DNA of 64,000 bases, taken from positions 124,001-188,000 of the forward strand of contig NZ_WEGI01000009.1 of the NCBI RefSeq assembly GCF_009604425.1, in the 5' to 3' direction. Below, in pieces: positions 40,535 to 48,902 of this stretch; position 1 is the first letter of the stretch, and each line of letters opens with the position of its first letter. The notes beneath the pieces were generated by a model. It saw nothing but the letters and a program-made list of their open reading frames with translations. It searched no databases and was not told the origin of the DNA. Position numbers and translations under genes: made by a program. Origin of the DNA: Nocardia aurantia (GTDB taxonomy: Bacteria > Actinomycetota > Actinomycetes > Mycobacteriales > Mycobacteriaceae).

Positions 40535-40560
40535 ACTTAAAACAGTCCAGGCAATAGACT
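40522..40560. promoter_or_regulatory. Promoter and GTCTA/TAGAC half-sites before hicA
   Basis: GTCTA (40522) and TAGAC (40532) form an inverted repeat; a further TAGACT at 40555-40560 is the likely -10, 8 nt before the hicA ATG. Repeated half-sites of one sequence around a promoter fit autorepression by a HicB-type antitoxin. Confidence 0.45.
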
Positions 40561-40568
40561 GCCGCGTC

Positions 40569-40790
40569 ATGATTCGCGAGGAACCGACCAGGAACGTTCT
40601 CGGAGAACTAATGCGTGCCGGTTGGTCGAGAAAACGTCGAGGTAGAGGTAGCCACAGCTTGTGGCAGTGCTCAGGTGGTCTGCATACGACGGTGGTGCCG
40701 GATGGTCACACCGAGATCAGGCCCGGCGTGGTCCGGACGATCCGGCGCGCCGTCCAGGGCTGCTCGTGCGGGAAGGAAGAGGACCTGTGA
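40569..40790 (+). CDS. hicA: HicA-family mRNA interferase toxin
   Basis: A 73-residue HicA-like protein with a double-stranded RNA-binding fold that would cleave mRNA. The family core is visible: VLGELMRAGWSRKRRGRGSH, with the catalytic histidine in GSH, then LHTTVVPDGHTEIRPGVVRTIRRAV. The C-terminal CSCGKEEDL is unusual. ATG 40569 is chosen from the nearby TAGACT; ATG 40611 is a shorter alternative. It overlaps the hicB-like gene by 4 bp (GTGA). The toxin-then-antitoxin order is the usual one for hicAB. Confidence 0.82.
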   Translation: MIREEPTRNVLGELMRAGWSRKRRGRGSHSLWQCSGGLHTTVVPDGHTEIRPGVVRTIRRAVQGCSCGKEEDL

Positions 40791-41206
40791 AATACACGGC
40801 TCATGTCACCGGGCGCGAAGGGCGCTGGTGGTCGGTCGAGATTCCGGTGCTCGGTGCGGAGGCGCAGACCCAGGCGCGCCGGCTCACCGATGTCGAGGCC
40901 GAGGCGCGCGATTACATCTCGGTCGCTCTCGACATCGTGCCGTCGACCATCGAGGTCGAAGTGGTGATCGGTGACATCGGTCGCGCGCACGACGTGCAGC
41001 GCAGATCCGAGCGGATCCGTGCCGCGCGGGCCGAGGCGCAGCGCCTGGAGCAGGAAGCGCAGCGCGAAACGCAATCGCTGGCAGGTGAACTGGCCGCGGA
41101 GAAGATCCCGGTGCGTGATATCGCCACGTTGGTCGGCACGACGTTTCAGCGTGTCGGTCAATTGGTTTCGGGATCCGCCGCGGGGCGGTCACCCGAGGCG
41201 GGCTGA
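40787..41206 (+). CDS. hicB: HicB-family antitoxin
   Basis: 139 residues. The N-terminal 50 residues (KYTAHVTGREGRWWSVEIP and LTDVEAEARDYISVAL) form the partial RNase H-like fold of HicB antitoxins that covers the toxin. The C-terminal part is a charged helix (RRSERIRAARAEAQRLEQEA) followed by IPVRDIATLVGTTFQRVGQLV, which looks like a helix-turn-helix for operator binding. GGAAGGAAGAGG precedes the GTG start, which overlaps the hicA stop. Confidence 0.82.
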   Translation: MKYTAHVTGREGRWWSVEIPVLGAEAQTQARRLTDVEAEARDYISVALDIVPSTIEVEVVIGDIGRAHDVQRRSERIRAARAEAQRLEQEAQRETQSLAGELAAEKIPVRDIATLVGTTFQRVGQLVSGSAAGRSPEAG

Positions 41207-41309
41207 GGATCGGCTGAAGGTCGGTGGGGGAGAGGGTGATCTTCAGCGGGGCTTCAGGTGGGGCGGGGAGATTCGGTGGCGGAACGTACCGAATCGGAAG
41301 GGAACGAAC

Positions 41310-41636
41310 GTGAAACGAATTGTCGCAGGGTTGCTCGCCGGGGTCGCCGGGGTGGCGGCGGTCGCCGTTGCCGTGCCGGGGATCGCCGCCGCCGATGGGC
41401 CGCAGTGCAATCCGCAGGCGCGAGTGCAGGCGCGGGATACGGCTCGGGCTCAGGTGGCGGCTTATCTGGCGGGGCATCCGGAGGCGGCGGCCGAGGTCGC
41501 GAAGGTGAAGGGGCTGCCCAAGGAGCAGCGGCGGGCCGAATGGCAGACGTTCCGGCAGGCGCATCCACAGCAGGCGCGGGAGATCCGGGCGGCCCGGCAA
41601 CCGATCATCGACTATCGGGCGGCCTGTCACCGCTGA
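41310..41636 (+). CDS. Secreted haemophore-like protein (MHB domain)
   Basis: 108 residues: a signal peptide (MKRIVAGLLAGVAGVAAVAVAVPGIAAA in outline, cleavage after AAA) and a mature helical domain with one cysteine near each end (QCNPQ and AACHR), which can form a disulfide. The pattern AAYLAGHPEAAAEV, GLPKEQRRAEW, HPQQAREIRAARQP is that of the actinobacterial haem-binding MHB family (Rv0203/Rv1174c-related). It probably binds haem or a similar ligand outside the cell. GTG 41310 has GAAGGGAACG upstream. No haem uptake genes are next to it. Confidence 0.75.
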   Translation: MKRIVAGLLAGVAGVAAVAVAVPGIAAADGPQCNPQARVQARDTARAQVAAYLAGHPEAAAEVAKVKGLPKEQRRAEWQTFRQAHPQQAREIRAARQPIIDYRAACHR

Positions 41637-41693
41637 ACGGCGCGGCGGCGGCGCCGGGCGGATGTTTGCTGTGCGGGGGCTGTGCGGCGGTCG

Positions 41694-41699
41694 TACACT
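41694..41699 (+). promoter_or_regulatory. -10 element of DUF1707 gene, leaderless
   Basis: TACACT followed by 6 nt and the ATG at 41706. Confidence 0.5.
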
Positions 41700-41705
41700 G
41701 CGGAC

Positions 41706-42533
41706 ATGCTCGACCAGGCGCCGTTGCGCGCCACAGATATCGCGTACGCGTGCACATTGCTGAACCGTGCCTACGCCGACGGACAACTCGACGGCGTCGA
41801 GCATCGAGAGCGGGTCACCGCGGCGATGTCGGCCGAGACCGTCGGCGAATTGCGTTCGCTGACCGCTGATCTGCGACCGCCGCGCGCGGGATCTGTTGCG
41901 GGGCAGAGTGATTCGCGACCGTCATCCGGCCGGACCTCGCACAGCCGGCGTGCGATCGTGATCGCCGCGGTCTTCGGGATCGGCGCGGCGGCGGGCTACG
42001 CGTACGGGCTCGCCACGCGCGAACCGCGGGAGACGGTGTCCGCGAACACGACTCCGGGAACCGGCCGCACCGCAGCCACCCCGACCACGATCGCCGCACC
42101 CCGGGCGCTGCACACCGCCGCTGGATTCTCCGCATTCGTCGCAGCGGTGTCGCGCACTTTCGGCGACACGGTCGTGGACGATGCCAGCGTCTACCCCGAC
42201 TACGCGGTGGTGACGCGCGGGGTGCCCGGCGAGCCCGCTCATGCGCTGCACTTCTCTTATCGGGGCACTTTCGACAAGGGCAGTCCGATGTCGCGGCAGC
42301 CGGGTACCGGGGTGGTCGATCTCGCCCGGGTCGATGTGGCGAAACTGATGGATCTGCTGGCCACGGCCCCGCAGACAGTGGGGGTGCCGCAGCCGAAGAC
42401 CACCTACTTCAGTGTCGACGGGTACGACGGCGGGCGGTCGGTGATCTACGAGACCGATGCGTACAACGTCAGCGGATATCTCATCGCCGGGCTGGACGGA
42501 ACCGTGAGTTCGGTGCATCCGGCGCCGCACTGA
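41706..42533 (+). CDS. DUF1707 membrane protein
   Basis: 275 residues. The N-terminal DUF1707 domain (LRATDIAYACTLLNRAYADGQLDGVEHRERV, then VGELRSLTADL; outlined) is followed by a membrane helix (AIVIAAVFGIGAAAGYAYGLA) and an extracytoplasmic domain of about 170 residues without a known motif. DUF1707 is common in actinobacterial membrane and surface proteins; its function is unknown. It starts a same-strand series leading to the NarL-type two-component system, so it may be part of that signalling context. Confidence 0.82.
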   Translation: MLDQAPLRATDIAYACTLLNRAYADGQLDGVEHRERVTAAMSAETVGELRSLTADLRPPRAGSVAGQSDSRPSSGRTSHSRRAIVIAAVFGIGAAAGYAYGLATREPRETVSANTTPGTGRTAATPTTIAAPRALHTAAGFSAFVAAVSRTFGDTVVDDASVYPDYAVVTRGVPGEPAHALHFSYRGTFDKGSPMSRQPGTGVVDLARVDVAKLMDLLATAPQTVGVPQPKTTYFSVDGYDGGRSVIYETDAYNVSGYLIAGLDGTVSSVHPAPH

Positions 42534-42569
42534 TTCCCCACCCGCGCGGCTCGGAGATCCACCCGCACT

Positions 42570-42583
42570 CCACCCGCGGGTGG
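42570..42583. promoter_or_regulatory. 14-bp perfect palindrome before the repeat-tailed membrane gene
   Basis: CCACCCGCGGGTGG lies between the DUF1707 stop and the next ATG (42619). It could be a hairpin in the mRNA or a protein-binding site. Confidence 0.3.
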
Positions 42584-42618
42584 TGGGGCGCGGGACCGCC
42601 GGCCGCGATCGTGGAGGC

Positions 42619-43386
42619 ATGAGTTCGGCGCAACTTCTCGACATCGTCCTCGTCGTGGCGGTCCTCGGCTGGATCGTCTACCGGCAGACCCGATGGCAGG
42701 TGCTCGATCCGGCGCGGATCTGGCGGATGCCGATCATCCTCACGGTGATCGGCCTGATCTCACTGCGATCCACACCGATCGACGGCGACAGCTTCGGGAC
42801 GGTCGCGGTGCTGCTGCTGGCAGGTAGTGGTCTGCTCAGCCTCGGGGTCGGCGCGCTGATGGGCGTGATGTCGCAGCTCCGCGTTGCCGAGAACCGGTGG
42901 CAGGCCCGCACCGGATGGGCCGGGTCGCTGTTGTGGCTGGTGCTGGTGGCGGTTCGGGTCGGGGTCGATGTCGGTGCGAACGCGCTCGGCGCGAAGATCC
43001 TCACCTCCACCGGCGTCATCCTGGTGATGGTGGCGCTGAACCGGGTGGGGCGCACGCTCGTCCTGGTCCGCCGGGCGGACCTGCGGCTGATCGTGGCCGG
43101 TCGTGCTGTGGACACGGCGTCCGGTGGGCCGGGCACCGGATACCGCCGCGGCCCGCGCGAGAGATACCGCCGACGGCTGGGCGAGGGATACCGCAGCGGG
43201 CCAGGTGACAGATACGCCGGTGGGCCGGGTGAGAGATACGCCGGTGGGCCGGGTGAGAGATACGCCGGTGGGCCGGGTGAGAGATACGCCGGTGGGCCGG
43301 GTGAGAGATACGCCGGTGGGCCGGGTGAGAGGTACCCCGGTGGGCCGGGCGAGAGCTACCCCGGTGGGCCGGGCGAGAGATACTGA
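42619..43386 (+). CDS. DUF1453/CcdC-like membrane protein with YAGGPGER repeat tail
   Basis: 255 residues. The first 150 contain about five membrane helices, starting LLDIVLVVAVLGWIVYRQTRW, with RIWRMPIILTVIGLISL; this is the form of DUF1453 (CcdC-like) proteins. The last 80 residues are about ten 8-residue repeats, of which the central ones are identical (YAGGPGER), ending YPGGPGER-Y. The repeat is encoded by a 24-bp tandem array (43139-43380). The tail is positively charged and probably disordered. It lies 6 bp before the kinase gene. Function unknown. Confidence 0.75.
   Translation: MSSAQLLDIVLVVAVLGWIVYRQTRWQVLDPARIWRMPIILTVIGLISLRSTPIDGDSFGTVAVLLLAGSGLLSLGVGALMGVMSQLRVAENRWQARTGWAGSLLWLVLVAVRVGVDVGANALGAKILTSTGVILVMVALNRVGRTLVLVRRADLRLIVAGRAVDTASGGPGTGYRRGPRERYRRRLGEGYRSGPGDRYAGGPGERYAGGPGERYAGGPGERYAGGPGERYAGGPGERYPGGPGESYPGGPGERY
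43139..43380 (+). repeat. 24-bp in-frame tandem repeat (YAGGPGER)
   Basis: Five identical 24-bp units (43211-43330, each starting GATACGCCGGTGGGCC), two near-identical ones (43331-43378) and about three degenerate ones before 43211. Units are a multiple of 3, so copy-number change keeps the frame and only alters tail length. Confidence 0.93.
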
Positions 43387-43392
43387 GCGGCG

Positions 43393-44559
43393 ATGTCCGG
43401 ATCCCGGTTGGCGACGCTCCCGTCCAGGCTGTTGCGCCTGGTCGGGTTCGTCGCCGTCGTCTCCGCCGGTGGCGGCGGGCTGCTCCACCACGGGTGGTGG
43501 GCGGTCGCCGCGATGATGTCCTGGACCGGGTGGGTGATCTGGATCGTGGCGCCGGAGCGGCCGCGCTGGCCGACCGTGACCTGCCTGGTCGCGATGGCGA
43601 TCGGCGGCGGGCTGACCACCGCGTGGTCGGCGGGCTCGGCGATCACCGCGCTGGCGGCCGTGTTCGCGGGTTTCGCGCTGCTGGAGGAGCCCGTCGCGGT
43701 GGGCGCGGTGATCTCGGCCTTGGCCATGTTCTGCTCGGGGGTCTCGGAACTGGTCTCCGGCGACGAACCGCGATCACTGCTGGCGGTGATCTCCGGCGCG
43801 CTGGTGATGGGCTTGATGGGCTGGACCCGGCGGCAGTCCCGGATCTCCGCCGGGCAGAACCGGTTGCTGGTCGAGCAGAACCGGGTCATCCGGGCCGAGC
43901 GCGACCGCGCGGCGGCCCTCGCCGAACGCGGCCGCATCGCTCGCGACATGCACGACGTGCTGGCGCACACCCTGGGCGGGCTGGTCCTGCAACTCGATGC
44001 CGCCGACGCCCTGCTGGAGGCCGGTGAGGTCGACCGCGCGGCCGAACGGGTGCGGGCGTCGCACCGGCTGGCGGTGTCCGGGCTCGCGGATGCCCGGCAG
44101 GTGGTGGGCGCCCTGCGCGCCGAAGGAGTCGACCTGGGGGCCGAACTGCAGCGACTCGCCGACGATCACCGCAGCGGCGGCGGCCGGGTGGAACTCCGGG
44201 CCGATGCCGACCTGCGCGGCCTGGACGAGCAGACCGCCGTCGCGGTGTCCCGCGCGGTGCAGGAGGCGCTGACCAATGCCCGCAAACACGCTCCGGGACA
44301 AGTGGTCTCGATCGATCTCCGGACCTCTGCCACGGAACTCGGCGTGGTGGTGACGAATTCGCTGACCCACCGGCTGGGTGCGTTGGCTTACAGCGGTTCC
44401 GGGGCGGGGCTGCTCGGTATGACCGAACGGATCAGGGCACTCGGCGGCACCGTCAGCGCGGGCCGCGCGGACGGCCGATGGACCGTCCGCATGGCGGTGC
44501 CGATCACCACGCCCTCCTCGGAAACCGATGCGGCACAGCAAGAATCCGAGAAGGGATGA
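43393..44559 (+). CDS. NarL-type sensor histidine kinase
   Basis: 388 residues with four to five N-terminal membrane helices (about residues 15-145), a coiled segment (QNRLLVEQNRVIRAERDRAAAL) and a HisKA_3 dimerisation domain with the phospho-accepting histidine in RGRIARDMHDVLAHTLGGLVL (outlined). The HATPase domain has VQEALTNARKHAPG and GAGLLGMTERIRALGG. This is the usual NarX/DesK-like family in actinobacteria. It lies 6 bp after the repeat-tailed membrane protein and just before its response regulator. The signal is unknown. Confidence 0.92.
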   Translation: MSGSRLATLPSRLLRLVGFVAVVSAGGGGLLHHGWWAVAAMMSWTGWVIWIVAPERPRWPTVTCLVAMAIGGGLTTAWSAGSAITALAAVFAGFALLEEPVAVGAVISALAMFCSGVSELVSGDEPRSLLAVISGALVMGLMGWTRRQSRISAGQNRLLVEQNRVIRAERDRAAALAERGRIARDMHDVLAHTLGGLVLQLDAADALLEAGEVDRAAERVRASHRLAVSGLADARQVVGALRAEGVDLGAELQRLADDHRSGGGRVELRADADLRGLDEQTAVAVSRAVQEALTNARKHAPGQVVSIDLRTSATELGVVVTNSLTHRLGALAYSGSGAGLLGMTERIRALGGTVSAGRADGRWTVRMAVPITTPSSETDAAQQESEKG

Positions 44560-44563
44560 CACT

Positions 44564-45235
44564 GTGGAGACGGGCGGCGGAGATCCGGGGGCGATGAGCC
44601 CGGAGACGATCACCGTGGTGGTGGCCGACGACCAGACGACGGTACGCGACGGGTTGACCACCGTCCTGTCGCTTTTGCCGGACGTCACCGTGCTCGGCGA
44701 GGCCCGCGACGGCGCGGAGGCGGTCGATCTGGTGCGGCGCCTGGGTCCACGGGTGGTGCTGATGGATCTGCGAATGCCCGTCCTGGACGGCGTCGCCGCG
44801 ACCGCCGCCATCACCGCGGCGCATCCGGAGACGGCGGTGCTCGTGCTCACCACCTACGCCGACGACGCCTCGATCGCGGGGGCGCTGCGGGCCGGCGCCC
44901 GGGGCTACCTCACCAAGGACGCGGGCCGGGCCGAGATCGCCGCCGCGATCCGCTCGGTCGCCAGCGGTCACACCACCCTCGCCGCCGACGTCGGCGCGCG
45001 GATCGTCTCCGGACTCGCGGCCGCCGCACCCGCGCCGGACGTCGACCTGACCGACCGCGAACTGGACGTGCTGCGCCGGATGGCGGCCGGCCGCAGCAAC
45101 GCCGAGATCGCGAAGGATCTGTTCATCGGCGTGAGTACCGTGAAGAGCCATATCAATTCGCTGTTCGCCAAGCTCGGCGTGCGCGACCGGGGTCAGGCTA
45201 TCGCGTACGCGCACCGCGCCGGACTGGCACGCTGA
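44564..45235 (+). CDS. NarL/LuxR-family response regulator
   Basis: 223 residues. The receiver domain has the acidic pair VVVADDQTTVRDGL, the phospho-acceptor aspartate in VLMDLRMPVLDG and lysine in YLTKDAG. The C-terminal LuxR HTH is LTDRELDVLRRMAAGRSNAEIA ... STVKSHINSLFAKLGVRDR (outlined). GTG 44564 is preferred (AAGGGA 7 nt upstream); ATG 44594 is an alternative start nearer the receiver domain. The 3' end overlaps the convergent osmolyte permease gene by 38 bp. Confidence 0.92.
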   Translation: METGGGDPGAMSPETITVVVADDQTTVRDGLTTVLSLLPDVTVLGEARDGAEAVDLVRRLGPRVVLMDLRMPVLDGVAATAAITAAHPETAVLVLTTYADDASIAGALRAGARGYLTKDAGRAEIAAAIRSVASGHTTLAADVGARIVSGLAAAAPAPDVDLTDRELDVLRRMAAGRSNAEIAKDLFIGVSTVKSHINSLFAKLGVRDRGQAIAYAHRAGLAR

Positions 45236-45893
45236 GCCGGCCCGTGCCCGGCACGCTGAGCCAGACCACGAAGGCCAGGACCCCGTCCAGCAGCAGGGCC
45301 AGCACCGCGACGAGGATCGCGCCGACCAGGACGCGGGTGTAGTCGTAGAGACCGATCCCGTCGAAGATGTAGCGGCCCAGCCCGCCGAGGTTCACGTACG
45401 CCGCGATGGTGGCGGTCGCGACCACTTGCAGTGTGGCCGAACGCAATCCGGTCAGCAGCACCGGCAGCGCATTGGGGACCTCGACCCGCAACAGTACTTG
45501 CCGCTCGGTCATGCCCATCGCGCGGGAGGCGTCGACCACCCCCGGATCCACGTTGGCCACACCGGAATACGCGCCGGCCAGCAGCGGCGGGACGCCGACG
45601 GTGAGCAGCGCGATCAGCGGCGGGATCAGCCCCAGGCCGAGCAGCAGCACCACGAAGGTGAGCAACCCCAGGGTGGGCAGCGCGCGCATGGCGTTGGCGA
45701 CGCCGACGATCACCGCGGCGCCGCGGCGGGTGTGCCCGATCACCAGGCCGATCGGCACCGCGATCAGGACGGACACGGCGACGGTGAGGAAGCTGTACCA
45801 GAGGTGCTCGGCGAGCCGGTGCCCGATGCCGGTGTGGCCACCCCAGTGCGCGGATTCGGTGAGATAGTGCCAGGCATTGAGGAAGAGGTTCAT
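45198..45893 (-). CDS. Osmolyte ABC importer permease (ProW/OpuCB type), second
   Basis: 231 residues, about six membrane helices, of the binding-protein-dependent transport permease family. The EAA loop that contacts the ATPase is at VVDASRAMGMTERQVLLRVEVPNALPVLLTGLR (outlined). Its start overlaps the stop of the first permease gene (ATGA). The gene set ATPase, two permeases and a lipoprotein is that of glycine betaine/choline/carnitine importers (OpuC, ProXVWZ). The C-terminus overlaps the convergent response regulator gene by 38 bp. Confidence 0.9.
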   Translation of the reverse strand: MNLFLNAWHYLTESAHWGGHTGIGHRLAEHLWYSFLTVAVSVLIAVPIGLVIGHTRRGAAVIVGVANAMRALPTLGLLTFVVLLLGLGLIPPLIALLTVGVPPLLAGAYSGVANVDPGVVDASRAMGMTERQVLLRVEVPNALPVLLTGLRSATLQVVATATIAAYVNLGGLGRYIFDGIGLYDYTRVLVGAILVAVLALLLDGVLAFVVWLSVPGTGRLSVPVRRGARTR

Positions 45894-46594
45894 GCGCGGG
45901 CACCTTTCGCGCCGCGGCGGCGGAGCCGCTGATCGGCCGAGCGGCGGAGCCGCTGATCGGCCGAGTGGCGCAGCCACGGGGTGGCCCAGCGGCCGAGCAG
46001 GAACAGCAGCCGGTCCACGATCAGCGCGAGCACCAGCACCACGATGATGCCCGCGACGATCTCGTCCGGATAGTCCCGCTGGTAGCCCTGGGTGAACAGT
46101 TTGCCCAGCCCACCCACCCCGATCAGCGCGCCGACGGTGACCATCGAGATGTTGGTGACCGCGACGACCCGCAGGTTTGCGACGAAAATCGGTATCGCCA
46201 AGGGGAATTCGACGACGAGAGTGCGGCGCAGCGGCGGGTAGCCGATGGCCTCGGCGGCGTCCAGCACGGCGGCGGGCACCGCGTCCAGCGCGGTCGGCAC
46301 CGCGATGACCAGCAGCGCCACCGAGTAGACGGTCAGCGCGATCACCACATTCAGCGGATCGATCGTGGCGATCCCGGCGATCGGCGGGATGATCACGAAC
46401 AGCGCCAGGGACGGAATCGTGTACGCGATCCCGGCGACGGTGGTGGTCACCCGCCGCAGCCACGACACCCGGCGGACCAAGGCGCCCACCGGGATCGCGA
46501 TCACCAGCCCGATGAGCAGTGGCAGCAGCGCGAGATACGCGTGGGTGCGGGTGAAACCCATGATCTCCGAGAAGTTGTCGAGCAGATATCTCAT
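45890..46594 (-). CDS. Osmolyte ABC importer permease (ProW/OpuCB type), first
   Basis: 234 residues with six membrane helices (YLALLPLLIGLVIAIPVGALV; RRVTTTVAGIAYTIPSLALFV; and others) and an EAA loop AVLDAAEAIGYPPLRRTLVVEFPLAIPIFVANLR (outlined). The C-terminal tail SADQRLRRSADQRLRR comes from two exact 24-bp repeats (45917-45964) followed by a partial third. It follows the ATPase gene by 10 bp and overlaps the second permease, so all are one operon with the binding protein. Confidence 0.9.
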   Translation of the reverse strand: MRYLLDNFSEIMGFTRTHAYLALLPLLIGLVIAIPVGALVRRVSWLRRVTTTVAGIAYTIPSLALFVIIPPIAGIATIDPLNVVIALTVYSVALLVIAVPTALDAVPAAVLDAAEAIGYPPLRRTLVVEFPLAIPIFVANLRVVAVTNISMVTVGALIGVGGLGKLFTQGYQRDYPDEIVAGIIVVLVLALIVDRLLFLLGRWATPWLRHSADQRLRRSADQRLRRRGAKGARA

Positions 46595-46604
46595 CGGCGC
46601 TCGC

Positions 46605-47756
46605 TCATCCCGGCACCTGACCGTCGGCGAGGGCCCGGTTGCGCTCGGCGTCCTCGCCCGCGCGCTGCCGGGCCAGCAGGCCGATCGCCTCGGTGGCGTC
46701 GACGCCGCCGGTGACCGCGCCCGAATCGTCGACGGCCACACCGATTCCCGAGGGGGAGGAGATCGCCGAGTCGAGGGCCTGCCGCAGATCGGCGCCCGGC
46801 CGGAACAGCGAACCGCCCGCGGACATGCTGTCGACCAGGGGGCGGCCCGCCCGCACCGCCTCGACCGCGGTGCCGTCCACCCAGCCCTGCGGATGTCCGG
46901 CGGCGTCGGTGACCAGCACCCACGCCCCCGGCTCCAGCCGCAGTTCCGGCACCTGTTCCCCGGTGGCGGTACGGATCTCGTGCCGGGGCAGCTCGTCGGC
47001 GGCCCGGAACGACAGCCCACGGTAGCCGCGATCACGGCCGACGAAATCGGCCACGAAATCGGTGGCGGGGCGGGCCAGCACCCGCTGCGGCGGGTCGTAC
47101 TGCTGCAACGTGCCGCCCCGCCCGAACACCGCCACCCGATCGCCGAGCTTGATCGCTTCGTCGATGTCGTGGGTCACGAACACGATGGTCTTGCGCAGTT
47201 CCGCTTGCAGGCGCTGCATCTCGGCCTGCAACTCCTCCCGGACCACCGGATCGACGGCGCTGAACGGCTCGTCCATCAACAGGATCGGCGGATCGGCGGC
47301 CAGCGCCCGCGCCACCCCGACCCGCTGCTGCTGCCCGCCGGACAGCTGTGCCGGATACCGTTGCGCCAGACCACGATCCAGCCCGACCCGATCCAGCACC
47401 GCCAGGGCGGCCCGGCGCGCGTCCCGCCGGCGCTCGCCCCGCAGCACCGGCACCGTCGCGACGTTGTCGAGCACGGTCCGATGCGGCAGCAGGCCACCGC
47501 TCTGGATGACGTAACCGATGCCGAGGCGCAACTCGACCGGATCGATCGCCGAGATGTCCGCGCCACCGACGGTGATGGTGCCCGAACTCGGCGTGATCAT
47601 CCGGTTGATCATCCGCATCGACGTGGTCTTGCCGCAGCCGGAGGGGCCGACGAACACCGTGAACGAACCGGATTCGATGCGCAGGCTCAGATCGGTGACG
47701 GCGGTGGTGCCGTCCGGATAGGTCTTGGTGATGTCGGTGAATTCGATGTCGGTCAC
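46605..47756 (-). CDS. Osmolyte ABC importer ATP-binding protein with CBS-like tail
   Basis: 383 residues. Walker A is GPSGCGKTTSMRMINRMI (about residues 36-53), Q-loop GYVIQSGGLLPHRTV, signature LSGGQQQRVGVARALAADP, Walker B ILLMDEPFSAVDP, and H-loop VTHDIDEA. After residue 250 comes a CBS-domain-like region (DRGYRGLSFRA, WVLVTDAAGHPQGWVDG, IGVAVDDSGAVTGGV) that in OpuA/OpuC senses ionic strength or c-di-AMP. GTG 47756. It lies 8 bp after the binding-protein gene. Confidence 0.92.
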   Translation of the reverse strand: MTDIEFTDITKTYPDGTTAVTDLSLRIESGSFTVFVGPSGCGKTTSMRMINRMITPSSGTITVGGADISAIDPVELRLGIGYVIQSGGLLPHRTVLDNVATVPVLRGERRRDARRAALAVLDRVGLDRGLAQRYPAQLSGGQQQRVGVARALAADPPILLMDEPFSAVDPVVREELQAEMQRLQAELRKTIVFVTHDIDEAIKLGDRVAVFGRGGTLQQYDPPQRVLARPATDFVADFVGRDRGYRGLSFRAADELPRHEIRTATGEQVPELRLEPGAWVLVTDAAGHPQGWVDGTAVEAVRAGRPLVDSMSAGGSLFRPGADLRQALDSAISSPSGIGVAVDDSGAVTGGVDATEAIGLLARQRAGEDAERNRALADGQVPG

Positions 47757-47764
47757 GAATTCGC

Positions 47765-48760
47765 CTATCCGACCGGCTTGTTCAGCCCCTGCGCGGCCAC
47801 CCACGCCTTCGCCGCGGCCGCCGGTTCGGTCTTGGTGGCGCCGGAGACCGCGTCGTTGAGCGAGATCAGTTCGGCGGTGGTGAGTTTCGCCGAGACCGCG
47901 TTCAGCACTGCCACGGCCTTGTCGGACTTCTTCTTGGCGTTGAACACCGGCACCACGTTCTGCGCGGGGAAGTTGTGCTTCGGATCGGCCAGCACCACCA
48001 GATCGTTCTGCTTGATCGACGGCGAGGTGGTGAAGATGTCGGCGGCGGTGACCTGCCCGCCCGTGAGCGCGCGCACCGTCGCCGGGCCGCCGCCGTCGGC
48101 GATCGGCACGAACTTGTCCGCGGCGATGTCCAGGCCGTAGGTCTTCTTCAGCCCCGGCAGGCCGCCGGGACGCTCCGAGAACTCCGCCGGCGCACCGAAA
48201 CTCACCTCGGCGGAGTGCGGCGCCAGATCGGCGATGCTGTGCAGATTCCACTTGTCGGCGGTGGCGTGGGTGACCACCACGGCGTCGGAATCCTCACCGG
48301 GAGCGGGGGTACCCGCGGCCAGATCGCTGCCGAGCGCCTTGGTCAGCGCGGCGTTCACCTCGTCGGCGGCCGTCGCGGTGGCCGACTTGTCCAGGTACTG
48401 GAGCAGATTGCCGGTGTAGTCGGGAACCACCCCGATCGAGCACTGCCGCAGGGCCGGGACATACGCCTCCCGGCTGCCGATGTTCAGCTTGGTGTCGACG
48501 GTGAAACCGTTGGCGCGCAACGCCTCCGCGTAGACATCGGCGACGGTCTCGGATTCCGGGAAGTTGGCCGAGCCGACGGTGAGCTTGGTGGCGTCGCTGT
48601 CGCAGCCGCCCCCGCCGGAGGACAACGGATCGGAATTACCGCCACACGCGGACAGCGCCATGGCCGCGGCCAGCGCGACGGCGGCGGCCAGGATGCGCAC
48701 GACGGCGAGGGCGGGACGATGTCCACGCCGCCGCGCGGCGGAGATGATCGAGGAGTTCAC
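47765..48760 (-). CDS. Osmolyte-binding lipoprotein (ProX/OpuCC type)
   Basis: 331 residues. A lipoprotein signal peptide with the lipobox LSAC (cysteine about residue 33) anchors it outside the membrane; the mature part is a type II periplasmic-binding fold: VGSANFPESETVADVYAEAL, NIGSREAYVPAL, VVPDYTGNLLQYLD and IADGGGPATVRALTGGQV. This is the OpuAC_C/ProX family binding quaternary amines such as glycine betaine. GTG 48760 has GGAAGGA upstream. It heads the importer operon and is divergent from a second, shorter binding-protein-like gene. Confidence 0.92.
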   Translation of the reverse strand: MNSSIISAARRRGHRPALAVVRILAAAVALAAAMALSACGGNSDPLSSGGGGCDSDATKLTVGSANFPESETVADVYAEALRANGFTVDTKLNIGSREAYVPALRQCSIGVVPDYTGNLLQYLDKSATATAADEVNAALTKALGSDLAAGTPAPGEDSDAVVVTHATADKWNLHSIADLAPHSAEVSFGAPAEFSERPGGLPGLKKTYGLDIAADKFVPIADGGGPATVRALTGGQVTAADIFTTSPSIKQNDLVVLADPKHNFPAQNVVPVFNAKKKSDKAVAVLNAVSAKLTTAELISLNDAVSGATKTEPAAAAKAWVAAQGLNKPVG

Positions 48761-48902
48761 GGCAAGTCCTTCCGATGTCCCGGGCACTGCGAGAAGACCG
48801 GCGCGCGCCGACTACCATCTGTGCGCGGGCGCAGCCTCCCGGCTGTCCATACTGCCCGCAGTGTGTCGTTCTTTCCATGCAACGGGAGTGGGGTGTCGCC
48901 GG

